From NCBI RefSeq assembly GCF_030269925.1, contig NC_085132.1:22501-86500 (forward strand): 64,000 nt of DNA, given 5' to 3'. The position numbers and the translations under genes are program-made. The notes beneath the pieces are model-generated. The model ran no database searches. It had not been told where the DNA came from and saw only the letters and a program-made list of their open reading frames with translations. Positions within the stretch are counted from its first letter, which is position 1, and every line of letters begins with the position of its first letter. The DNA comes from Bombyx mori (taxonomy: Eukaryota > Arthropoda > Insecta > Lepidoptera > Bombycidae). Below, piece by piece: positions 45,486 through 55,200 of the stretch.

Positions 45486-46419
45486 CCCATCCACTCAGTG
45501 GAACGCACACACATGAAACATAAACACATGCACACACACATACACACACCGATATAAAAGTATATAATAAATATATATGGATATATCAACACAGGCAAAC
45601 AAACACTGAACACGTATACAAATGACTAAATAGAAAACAGCTAAAGAAATTATTTCGCAACAAGAAATGACAATAAGTATATATACTAGAGTATATATAT
45701 ACTATTGACAAAGAAACAATGGAAATCATAGATACACTGAGTCAAAATGTCACTATTCCAAAGTTCAAATAAAGACATTTTTATAAATAATTAATACCGG
45801 AAGGAACCATAGAAATAAGCTAAAAACATATTGTTGAATAGAATAAGAAACAAAAATTGTACAGAACTAGATTTTAAGAATTAAGTAAGAGTGAGTACAG
45901 TAAACGGTGAATAGAATAAGAAATAGAAGTAAGCTCTAGACACAACAACATAATACTGTACTGTAAGAAAATAAATTTAAACATATTATTAAATAGAGTA
46001 AGAAACAAATATTTGTAAAAAACTAGATATAAAATTGTGAATAAAATAAGAAATAGATAGTAAGCTATAGACATAACAATTTAATACTGTAAGAAAATAG
46101 AAGTTGAAAAATATTGTAGCTATATTGTATTGGACAATGTTGTAAAGCTGTTAAACAAAAAAAAAAAAAAAAATTAATGTACTAACACCACGGTTACAAT
46201 AAACGGTCACATACGTAGTTAAATTATTCCCCCAAGAGATAAAAATAAAAGATAGTCAAAGTAGCGGGAGTCCCACCCGGCTAAGAAAGTAAGGTGATGG
46301 ATGAAAGAAAGAAATAGTATGAGGCATGTCAGTGCGAGAAGCATACAAGCGAGAAATGGTATGAATGTGTTACTTAGAATAATAAGGTCCTGCCGAGCCT
46401 ATGGGCGGGGAAAGGCGAG

Positions 46420-46457
<38 letters not shown>
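45486..46457 (+). other. 3' UTR, terminal hairpin and poly(A) of P5
   Basis: About 930 nt, AT-rich, with a CA-rich start and no ORF. The distal part (46255-46385) carries GCGGGAGTCCCACCC and GGTGATGGATGAAAG...GTGCGAG...GCGAGAAATGG, the box shared with P0, P4 and P6. CCTGCC (46389-46394) can pair with GGCGGG (46404-46409), one U-G pair, followed by GGAAAGGCGAG and poly(A). Confidence 0.75.
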
Positions 46458-46460
<3 letters not shown>

Positions 46461-46529
46461 AACCTAACCTAACCTAACCTAACCTAACCTAACCTAACCT
46501 AACCTAACCTAACCTAACCTAACCTAACC
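46458..46529 (+). repeat. (CCTAA)n telomeric repeat array 8
   Basis: About 14 CCTAA units between P5 poly(A) and the truncated 5' end of P6, ending CCTAACC. Confidence 0.96.
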
Positions 46530-47938
46530 ATACAGATGGGAGCAAAATCGAAGGAAAAGTCGGGGCATCTCTATCATTTTGGGATAGAAATGCTGAAATA
46601 AAAAGTATCAAACTAAGTCTCCCAGCATATTGCACAGTCTACCAAGCGGAATTGCTAGCTATAAACAGGGCTACAAAAGAGGTCTTAAAAAACCCGGCAA
46701 CTGACTTCGGTATTTACAGCGACTCTAGATCTTCCCTAGAATGTATTATAAATTATAACTCCCTACACCCCCTAGCAGTAGAAATTAGAGAAAATATAAA
46801 GATGGCACAAAAGTTGAATAAAACAGTAGCCCTTTACTGGGTCAAAGCACATACGGGTCTAGAGAGGAATGAGAGAGCGGATCGAATAGCTAAAGAAGCG
46901 GCACTGGGAAGCAAAAGGAAGGCAGAATATGACTTCTGCCCACTTTCTTTTATAAAGAAGCAAATCAGGAGCCGTACACTGGACACATGGGAAGAAAGAT
47001 ACCAGCAAGGAGAGACTGCAAAAGTAACAAAGATATTCCTACCCCATGTGGTCAGTGCATATAAGGTAATAAGAAAAATAGAAACCTCCTCACTCACTAC
47101 CCAAATAATGACAGGGCATGGGGGATTCTCCGAATACTTGAATCGCTTCAAGTGCAAGGAGAGTCCTGCATGCATCTGCGAGCCCAGTAAAACCGAGACC
47201 GTGACCCATCTAATTCTGGAATGTCCCGTAAATGGCCCAGAGAGGTATGATTTTGAAAACAATATAGATTTAGAATTAAAACTAGAAAATATACCCCTAA
47301 TCTTAAGTGGACATACAAAAATTTTCTTAGAATATTGTAAAAAAGTAGCTAAAAAAAGCGATTAAAAGAAATGAAAATAATATAAGCTAGATAAACATGC
47401 TGTAAATATATAGTGTTATATATGACAACAGCATGAAACTAAATATTGTAAAATTTTAAAAAATAAGAAAAGTGAAGTAGAAATATAAGAAAATGTAAAA
47501 TAAAATAAAGTAATGAATAGGTATAAGAACATGTAATCAAAACGGAGACAAACTCCATGTTAGAAATCCAAATTAGAAACAAGAACAATAAATGTATTAG
47601 ACTAAGAAATTGTAATAAGTGGTAATAGAAATAAGAAGCTACTGTAAGAATAAGAAAAGTGAAAGTTGTTTAAATTTTGATTTAATTAATTGTTAAGAAA
47701 AATTGTGTAAAAATAAAAGACAAAAATGTGCGGTTATTTCCCCCTTACATGATAGTAAATAAGTAGAATAGGTTCAGAATGGGAGTCCCACCCAGAATAA
47801 GGAAAGAAAGATATGATGAATGCAGAAAGAAAATGTATGCGGCATGAATGTGCGAGCGGAAAAATAGCGAGAACTGGAATGAGAAAGAGAATTAGGTTTA
47901 ACATAGGCTCCGATAACGTCGGAGGTAGACAGTAAATA

Positions 47939-47974
<36 letters not shown>
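46530..47974 (+). mobile_element. P6: strongly 5'-truncated plus-strand element
   Basis: Starts in the RNase H domain and runs through the stop, about 570 nt of 3' UTR and a 34-nt poly(A) (47941-47974) into CCTAA. Protein and 3' UTR are related to P4 and P1 but distinct, so it represents a third autonomous lineage whose full copy is not in this window. CTCCGA (47908-47913) pairs perfectly with TCGGAG (47919-47924) before the tail. Confidence 0.9.
46532..47365 (+). pseudogene. ORF2 C-terminal fragment of P6 (RNase H and C-terminal domain)
   Basis: 277 residues beginning at TDGSKIEG, the first RNase H catalytic Asp. AELLAI, YSDSRSSLE and NERADR supply the other catalytic residues, and the C-terminus has GHGGFSEYLNRFKCKESPACICEPS...H...C as in P1 and P4. 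No start codon and no reverse transcriptase. The truncation falls exactly at the telomeric junction. Confidence 0.9.
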
Positions 47975-47977
<3 letters not shown>

Positions 47978-47991
47978 AACCTAACCTAACC
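47975..47991 (+). repeat. Very short (CCTAA)n array 9 between P6 and M3
   Basis: CCTAACCTAACCTAACC, 17 nt, joining the 3' tails of a plus-strand and a minus-strand element that face each other. Confidence 0.95.
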
Positions 47992-48480
47992 TTTTTTTTT
48001 TTTTTTTTTTTTTTTTTTTGGTATCGATGGGGAATCCCAGTCTTTACGGATACCCGGCCGACGGGGGTCGGACCGGGTTATGTCGGACTCCGCGCCTCCG
48101 GTGAACGAAACAGGAAGAAGTCGCGAACCAAGGTCCGCGCCCTCGACCAATTAGTCCACGGAGACTACGCCTTGAAAAAGGCGCGCTGGGCTAAGTTCAG
48201 CTCGCGCCGAACCCGCCCAGCTTAACGACTACCGACTAAAACCCAACGAGCTCCTTCCTTTCCGGCATAGGGGGAACCCACGATACCGCAGGGAAACGCG
48301 CCCCGCAGGCCCCCCACACCGGCTCCCAGCCTGACGAACGGCGGGATCAACGTCGGCCATTGCTGACCGCAACTTCTTCGTGAGGTAGGCACCGGAGCCA
48401 CAGCGCCCTATACCCTCACCACCACCACTGGACTATCGTGTCGAGCATCAGGCGCCCCCGCGCCCGACGCCCGACGGTCC

Positions 48481-51400
48481 CTACGGGAGCTGAGCGGGGG
48501 CCCTTCGCCCGCGCCGCCCACCCCGTCTCTTTCGCCTGAGTGCAACTGAGTTTGGGTCGCACTCTCTTTCTCGCTCCTCCGTTTCGCGGAGCGTCATCAC
48601 CAGGTCCGCATAGTCGGCCATCGCTCTCCAGCAACGCTCGTCCTCGACCATGCGGGACACTACGACCGGCAAACTTAAGTCTGCCCCGAGCACCGCGACG
48701 AGTGACTGCCGCGGATACTCCCACCTCGGGCACGCTTCGAGGGCGTGCTGCGCGTCGTCGTCTGGATGCCCGCATTGGTGGCATCCGGGATGCGGCTCTC
48801 TCCCGACCCGCCACAAGTACCTCCCGAAGCAGCCATGCCCCGAGAGGACCTGCGTGAGCCGGAAATCGAGCACGCCGTGACGCCTGTCAATCCAGGCCTC
48901 CAACACGGGCACCAGGGCTGCGAGGGTGCGCCGCCGGGTTCGAGAACCACGGTGGATCTCCTCTGCAGCCAGCCTCTCTTTCCACTTCAACGTTGCCACG
49001 CGACGCGCAGCACGCCTCCATCGGGCGACGACAGACAGACGGGGCACACTTCCCCGACCCAAAGATTGCGCCCTGCGCCGGTACACCGCGGCCAGGACCT
49101 CGGCCTCGTACTCCCACGGAAGGGAACCGGCGAGGGCGCAAGCGACCTCCGTCGAAATGGTGCGGTAGCCCCGCACGACCCTCACCGCCAGCACCCTCTG
49201 AACCCTCTGCAAGAGGGCCGCGTTGCGAGCGGAGAGCGTGGGCGACCAGACGGGAGCGCCGTACAGGGCCATGCTCCGCACCACTCCCAGGTAAAGACGC
49301 CGGACCGACTTTCCTCCTCCTCCAATGTTCGGGAGCAAGCGGGCTAAGGCACCCGCCGCCCCGAGCAATTTCGGGACCAGTACATCAAAATGCCGGTCAA
49401 AACTCCACCTGCTGTCCAGCACGAGCCCCAGATATTTAAGTTGGGACCGGACAGCGATCGCAGTCCCTCCAATGGTTATACTCGCGCCGGGAGGAGGCCC
49501 CTTCCGAGCCGGGTGAAAACACACGGCCTCGGACTTGTGCAGGGCGACCTCCAGGCCGAGCTTCCTTATTCTGGCTACGACTGTTGCCACCGCAGCCGCA
49601 GCCAGAATCGACGCCGAACGGTAGTCGTCTCCGCGGGCCGTCACCAGCGTGTCGTCGGCGTAGCAGATGACCTGCACGCCACGCAGGTTAGCCCCGCGGA
49701 GGACCCAGTCGAACCCGACGTCCCACAGGAGCGGACCCAGAACCGACCCCTGCGGGACACCACACGAGACCGCTTTGTGTCCCCACCCCCTCCGTTCGGG
49801 GAAGACCACAGCCCGCCCTGCGAGGTAATCCTCGATCAGGTTCCGGAGACCGGTGGGGACGCGGTGAAACCTTAACGACTCCAGGATCGTGCTCCAGGGG
49901 ATCGTATTGAAGGCGTTGGATATGTCTATAGACACCGCCAACAACACGCCTCCCCGGGAGCACGCCTGGTCGGAGAGGTCGCGGACGCGCTGGACCGCGT
50001 CCAAGGTCGAGCGACCCCTCCGGAACCCGTACTGAGAGTCGGCCAGATTTGGTCCGACATTTTCAAGGTGCCGCACGAGGCGACCGGCAACGACGCGCTC
50101 GAGAAGCTTGCCGGCCTCGCTCAGCACGACTATTGGACGATACCCCGATGGCTGGTCTCTGGGGCGCCCCTCCTTGGGGATGAGGACCAACCGACCCGTC
50201 TTCCATTCTTCCGGGAACCTGCCCTCTCGGAGGCACCTGCTGAGCAGCCCTCGGAGGACAGGTCCCAGACCACCCTCAGCTTGTAATGCCAGCGCCCAGG
50301 CCCGATTCGACAGTCCATCGGGACCTGGCGCCGTCCTCCTCGCCTTCATTTTGTCGATGGCCGCACCGAATTCCGCCGGCGACACCTCCTCCTCTTCTGC
50401 ACCAATCTGAGCTCCGGTTGTCGGTGTTATCATGACGGGGGGAACGAAGGGAGTTCCAGGTGCGTCCGGAAACAGTCCCCCAATCACGTGCCGAACGATG
50501 TCAGGCGGCAGGGTGCTCGTCGCGGGCGGGGCCCAAGAGCGCATTGTGCTCCGCGCGAGGCGATACGGTCGCCCCCACGGGTCGCGGTCCAGCGTCTCCA
50601 AAAGCTCCTTCCACGCCGCCTCCTTCGCCTCTCCAATGGCGACGCGCAGGGCCCGCACATCCTCCCGGTACTCCTCGTACGCCCGGTCCTCTTCTTCCTC
50701 GTCCCGGCGCCTCCGACGTCGAAGGTGCTGATATTTTCGGCGACTACCGGCGCATCGGCGTCGCAGGCCGGCGATCCCCTCGTTCCACCAGTAGACTTGG
50801 CGCCTCGGCGCGTACGCTCGGACGCGGGGCATGGCGTAGTCGCAGACTCGCGACATCGCCTCGCGCAGCCGCTCCGCACCCTCGCGCACGTCCGCCGGCT
50901 CGCCCAGGGAGTCCAACCGCCAGGCCTGGACGACGGCCGCCTCCTGCAGCCGCTCCGTGTCGAGGCGCTTCAGGGCCCAGCGTGGGCCCTCCACGCCGCC
51001 ACCAAAGGGCAAAGTCGTTGCCGAAGAAGACTCCGGGGCCGCGGCCACACGGAAACCAATGTAGCGGTGGTCGGAGAGCGTCTCCACGTCGACCAACACC
51101 TCCCAACCGCAGACGCGGCGCGCGACGTCGGGGGTCGCAAAGGACACATCCACCACGGACCCACCCGAACGACGGACGCAAGTGTTCTCGGCGCCGCGGT
51201 TGAGGACAACGAGACCGCTCCCGACCAACCATTCCTCCGTCTCCCGGCCCCTGGGACAGGTGACCGGGGAACCCCAAGCGGACGACTTCGCGTTGAGGTC
51301 CCCGAGAACGAGCGCACGCCTTGAGCGCGACCTCCCCACGACCTGACCGAGTTCGTCGAGAAAGGACTCGAATTCGGCGAGCGGCCGGTTGGGGGAGAAG

Positions 51401-51684
51401 TACACCCCGACGACGAGCAAGCCCGCCCAGAAGACTGCGACGAAGCCCCGACCCCTCTGTACGACGTCGAATTCAGGCGGAGCGCCCACCGCTGACCGAC
51501 GCTGGACCACGGCCACCAGGCCGTCAATATCTCCCGCCCAGTCGGGAACCGAAGGGACCCGGTAGGGCTCGGCGACGACCGCCAGATGGGTCAACCGCTC
51601 CGCCATGCTCTGGATCAGCAGGTCCTGAGCTCTGGCGGAGCGATTGAGGTTGCCCTGTAGTATATGATAAGGGCTGCTGGTCAT
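48481..51684 (-). CDS. ORF2 of M3: AP endonuclease-reverse transcriptase
   Basis: 1,067 residues from the AUG overlapping the ORF1 stop. Same domain order as M2: endonuclease with GNLNR, GDLNAK and SDH; reverse transcriptase with FRRGRST, DISNAFNT, GVPQGS and YADD; C-terminal CHQCGH...HALEAC. Private differences include SFATPDV where the others have SFGTPDV and SSSATTL for SSSVTTL. No stop or frameshift; likely functional. RNase H is absent. Confidence 0.93.
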   Translation of the reverse strand: MTSSPYHILQGNLNRSARAQDLLIQSMAERLTHLAVVAEPYRVPSVPDWAGDIDGLVAVVQRRSAVGAPPEFDVVQRGRGFVAVFWAGLLVVGVYFSPNRPLAEFESFLDELGQVVGRSRSRRALVLGDLNAKSSAWGSPVTCPRGRETEEWLVGSGLVVLNRGAENTCVRRSGGSVVDVSFATPDVARRVCGWEVLVDVETLSDHRYIGFRVAAAPESSSATTLPFGGGVEGPRWALKRLDTERLQEAAVVQAWRLDSLGEPADVREGAERLREAMSRVCDYAMPRVRAYAPRRQVYWWNEGIAGLRRRCAGSRRKYQHLRRRRRRDEEEEDRAYEEYREDVRALRVAIGEAKEAAWKELLETLDRDPWGRPYRLARSTMRSWAPPATSTLPPDIVRHVIGGLFPDAPGTPFVPPVMITPTTGAQIGAEEEEVSPAEFGAAIDKMKARRTAPGPDGLSNRAWALALQAEGGLGPVLRGLLSRCLREGRFPEEWKTGRLVLIPKEGRPRDQPSGYRPIVVLSEAGKLLERVVAGRLVRHLENVGPNLADSQYGFRRGRSTLDAVQRVRDLSDQACSRGGVLLAVSIDISNAFNTIPWSTILESLRFHRVPTGLRNLIEDYLAGRAVVFPERRGWGHKAVSCGVPQGSVLGPLLWDVGFDWVLRGANLRGVQVICYADDTLVTARGDDYRSASILAAAAVATVVARIRKLGLEVALHKSEAVCFHPARKGPPPGASITIGGTAIAVRSQLKYLGLVLDSRWSFDRHFDVLVPKLLGAAGALARLLPNIGGGGKSVRRLYLGVVRSMALYGAPVWSPTLSARNAALLQRVQRVLAVRVVRGYRTISTEVACALAGSLPWEYEAEVLAAVYRRRAQSLGRGSVPRLSVVARWRRAARRVATLKWKERLAAEEIHRGSRTRRRTLAALVPVLEAWIDRRHGVLDFRLTQVLSGHGCFGRYLWRVGREPHPGCHQCGHPDDDAQHALEACPRWEYPRQSLVAVLGADLSLPVVVSRMVEDERCWRAMADYADLVMTLRETEERERECDPNSVALRRKRRGGRRGRRAPAQLP

Positions 51685-53825
51685 TATTCGTCGTCCATTG
51701 GTGTCGCCGTAGCCGTACCGGGCTGACTCCGCCGTTTCTCTTCGGCGGCGCTGCTCCTCTGTTGCCTTTGTTTCGGGGGCTTGGCGCAAGCCTTGCCCCC
51801 GGAGGCGTGCGCTGCAGGCCTACCGGCGCCGGCGCAGATTGTACAATGCGGGGTGAGCGCGCAGCCCGCGGACTTGTGGCCGGTCTGGCCGCAGCGGTAG
51901 CACTCACCACTGCGGTCCACCGACGATGGGCAGCGGGCACTCACGTGGCCCAGTGCGTGGCAGCGGTAGCACTGCAGGCGCCTCGCCTCGAGGAGTTGCG
52001 CGCGAAGGACGCTCCACCCGATCCGCAGCTTGTTGACGGCCAATATTTTTTTGACACCCGCTATGGGGCATCTGACCAAGACCTGGCCAGTGCCTCCGGG
52101 GCCCATTTTTATTTCCCCAACCTTCACAACGTCGGGGGGGCACTCTCCAATCCTGGCGACCTCGGCAACAAGCTCCTCCCGGGATATGGATTCGTCGAGG
52201 CCGCTCAGTCTGACAGCGGCCGTTATTGTCGGCCTCGAGACGACAATGCTGTCCGAGGGCAAAACCTCCCGTAATTTCTCCGCCAGCAAATCAGCTTTTT
52301 CGTTCTGGTCGGCGCCGTCTACGACCAATACCTTTGCTCCCGTCACCGCCGAGCGTATCCGCTGGATAGGGATCCCCAGCTCTGCCGTATCGATTTTAGC
52401 CCTGGCCTCGGCGAGGACTGCCCGATAGGTGACTCCGCGCTCGACGGCCTCCGGCTGCAGCTTGACAATAACTGCCTGCGAGCGGGGTGGCCGGAGTCTC
52501 TTCTTCTTTTCCTTCAGGGGCGGTGGAGCGGGCACGGTGCCGGTCGCCGTCGCCGTCCTCGGCTTGGCGCCTCTTCGGGCTACCGTCGTCCAGGCTTCCG
52601 TCAGAGCAGCTGGGGCGGGGGGGAATGTCCGTGGTTCTGGTTGAGCCGGCTGCTGCCTGCTTTTCGGCGCCTTCTTTTTCTGCGGGCCACCACCGTTGGG
52701 TGCCGCCGTCGCGACTGCAGCTGTTGGTCCGGGCGTCGGCATTGATTCTGCTGCCGTTGGTGGTGTCGGCGTCTTTTCTTGACCGCGGCTTCTCCTGTGG
52801 TCTGCGGCCAGGGGTGGTCTCATCCTGGGCTCTGGAGGCAGTCGCGCTTCCAGCCCAGAGAGGCGCGCATCCAGCATGGTGCCGACCGCACGCATGATGC
52901 GCTGGAGGCGCCGCTCCTCCTCGTCGTCGCTCCGTTGGATCGGGGCGGGGGCGGGTACGGGGGCGGGGACGGCTGCCGGCGATCCCACGGCCTGGGCCAG
53001 GCGCGCCATCTCCGACCTCATGTCGGCGATCGCATTCTTGAGGTGCAGGATCTCGGCTTCCTGCCTCCTGCAGAGCTCCTGCAGCCTCTTCGTCTCACCG
53101 TCGGTAGTCCTTGCTGCCATATCTTCCTTGGCCTCCCGAATGGCGGCAGCCATCTCCTTCAGGGCACGTACGTATGTGCCCTTCAGGTTCCCAGACTTGG
53201 CCGCGATTGCTACGGCCAGCTTCGCGGACTCGTCTAGTCGACGTTCGGGGTCGAGTGCTGGTTCCCCCGTGCTGCCCGCGACGGCGTCTTCCCTCACTCG
53301 CAGCTTTCGGACACTCTCGGTGACCTCTCTCTCGGCGCGCAGCGCCAGCTCCTCTCGTTGGGCCTTCACATACGCCTCCTTGGCGGCGGCGAGGCCAACG
53401 TACTGCCCGGTTGTGGGCGGTCTTCCTCTGCCCCTCTTTGACGGGGTCTTGGAGGCGGCTCTTCGGGCTGAGCACGCCGTCTCTTCACCGGAGCTGCTCT
53501 CTGAGCACTCCGTGCTGGAGCCCTTCAGCCTCTTTCTTCGGCTTCCGGTCAACGACGAACGGCTCGAGCTGGCCGTCGCCATGCTATCGTCCGACAAGAC
53601 GTTTGCTGCTTCGTTGTCCTTCACGGACCCTCCTCTACGTTCTTTATTTTCTCCGTCCTTCGCGGACACCCTACCACCGTCCTTCACGGACCTCTTCGAA
53701 CAGTTATTGCCCCCCCCAGAAGACGAGGGGCAGCGTACGGCCGATCGCTCGGCCGCACGGAGGGATTCTCCCCCCGCGGAGCGGGAGGTACCCTCCTGGG
53801 GTAATTCTTCTTTATAACTGGACAT
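51684..53825 (-). CDS. ORF1 of M3: gag-like protein with zinc knuckles
   Basis: 713 residues, MSSYKEELPQEG to PMDDE. Three C-terminal Cys/His clusters (CYRCHALGHVSARC, CYRCGQTGHKSAGC, CTIC...H...C). It differs from M2 at a few positions (SARRAASK, KIDTAELG, VVDGADQ) shared with M4, and has AAHASGGKAC rather than AAHVSGGKAC. The stop overlaps the ORF2 AUG as UAAUG (51682-51686). Confidence 0.93.
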   Translation of the reverse strand: MSSYKEELPQEGTSRSAGGESLRAAERSAVRCPSSSGGGNNCSKRSVKDGGRVSAKDGENKERRGGSVKDNEAANVLSDDSMATASSSRSSLTGSRRKRLKGSSTECSESSSGEETACSARRAASKTPSKRGRGRPPTTGQYVGLAAAKEAYVKAQREELALRAEREVTESVRKLRVREDAVAGSTGEPALDPERRLDESAKLAVAIAAKSGNLKGTYVRALKEMAAAIREAKEDMAARTTDGETKRLQELCRRQEAEILHLKNAIADMRSEMARLAQAVGSPAAVPAPVPAPAPIQRSDDEEERRLQRIMRAVGTMLDARLSGLEARLPPEPRMRPPLAADHRRSRGQEKTPTPPTAAESMPTPGPTAAVATAAPNGGGPQKKKAPKSRQQPAQPEPRTFPPAPAALTEAWTTVARRGAKPRTATATGTVPAPPPLKEKKKRLRPPRSQAVIVKLQPEAVERGVTYRAVLAEARAKIDTAELGIPIQRIRSAVTGAKVLVVDGADQNEKADLLAEKLREVLPSDSIVVSRPTITAAVRLSGLDESISREELVAEVARIGECPPDVVKVGEIKMGPGGTGQVLVRCPIAGVKKILAVNKLRIGWSVLRAQLLEARRLQCYRCHALGHVSARCPSSVDRSGECYRCGQTGHKSAGCALTPHCTICAGAGRPAAHASGGKACAKPPKQRQQRSSAAEEKRRSQPGTATATPMDDE

Positions 53826-54701
53826 TTTTTCATTATGTTATTTCCTGTTTTTATTAGCCAGGGGTACGGTCCCCTGGGACGCCCTCGCGACTGGTCTCCC
53901 ACCAGCCATGCATCCCATCGCCGGGCGCCAGAGCTTAAGATTGGGGTATTTTTTATAGAGGTTTACGTCCTCGCAGCCCCGTACCTCGCGGCAGCGGCCC
54001 CCGTCCCCCACACGGTGAGGATTACGGGTTGGCCGGCAGTCCATCGAGTGCAACGAGCAGCACGACAGACCACCGCCCTACGCTCGAGTGAGCACCAATC
54101 CACGAAGCCACGCCGGTATACCGGTACCCCCCTCTGGAGGGCGTTCCCCTGTAGCTGTGCAGCCGGGGACATGGCGACCAGCGGCCGGAAGAAGCGCAAA
54201 CAACGCCGGCTCGCTTTCTCAACGACGAAGGCAGACCAAGAGCGGCCCGCCACCTCCGATGGGTCACGCCGAAAATAGTTCGGACGTGGCCCCAAAACAA
54301 AAAGATGAAAAAAGAAAAAGTAAAACCAATAAGACAAATAAAACAAAAGAAGGCAAAACAAACAGAAAATAAAACAAAATAACATAAAGGGGAAGATAAA
54401 AACGAAGGGGGAAAATGGGAACGAGGAGGCCCGGGCATCCTCAGAAGAAACACCCTTCAGCCAGTGAAGGGCGTGGAGAGCCCGGAACCCCCCGTGCTGG
54501 TTTTGGTCCGCGTCGCTCAATCTCCCCCGCCGTGACACGACGAGAAAGAAGGAGCGATACCCCTGGGAGTGTGACTGCTCCCAGAAGCCCGTTATCCGCC
54601 ACCTACGGACGCGCCCGGTGGAAGTCCAGCAAAACTCCCCCACAGACGGAGCCCCCGGCCACGCTGAGTGCGCGCCGGGGGGCCCGCCCAGGTCCCGGGA
54701 A

Positions 54702-54723
54702 CCTAACCTAACCTAACCTAACC
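54702..54723 (+). repeat. Short (CCTAA)n array 10 between M3 and M4
   Basis: About four CCTAA units between the 5' end of M3 and the poly(T) of M4, so the two elements are almost tandem. Confidence 0.95.
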
Positions 54724-55200
54724 TTTTTTTTTTTTTTTTTTTGGTATCGATGGGGAATCCCAGTCTTTACGGATACCCGGCCGACGGGGGTCGGACCGGG
54801 TTATGTCGGACTCCGCGCCTCCGGTGGAAGAAACAGGAAGAAGTCGCGAACCGAGGTCCGCGCCCTCGACCAATTAGTCCACGGAGACTACGCCTTGAAA
54901 AAGGCGCGCTGGGCTAAGTTCAGCTCGCGCCGAACCCGCCCAGCTTAACGACTACCGACTAAAACCCAACGAGCTCCTTCCTTTCCGGCATAGGGGGAAC
55001 CCACGATACCGCAGGGAAACGCGCCCCGCAGGCCCCCCACACCGGCTCCCAGCCTGACGAACGGCGGGATCAACGTTGGCCATTGCTGACCGCAACTTCT
55101 TCGTGAGGTAGGCACCGGAGCCACAGCGCCCTATACCCTCACCACAACTGGACTATCGTGTCGAGCATCAGGCGCCCCCGCGCCCGACGCCCGACGGTCC

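Larger units (their letters stand above)
47992..54701 (-). mobile_element. M3: full-length SART-like retrotransposon
   Basis: Poly(T) at 47992-48019, 3' UTR, ORF2 (48481-51684), ORF1 (51684-53825), 5' UTR to about 54701, then CCTAA. It is collinear with M2 and M4 over the whole length. Its 5' half shares variants with M4 (MTSSPYH, VVQRRS, SARRAASK) and its 3' UTR has private changes, so it is its own copy. Both ORFs are intact. Confidence 0.93.
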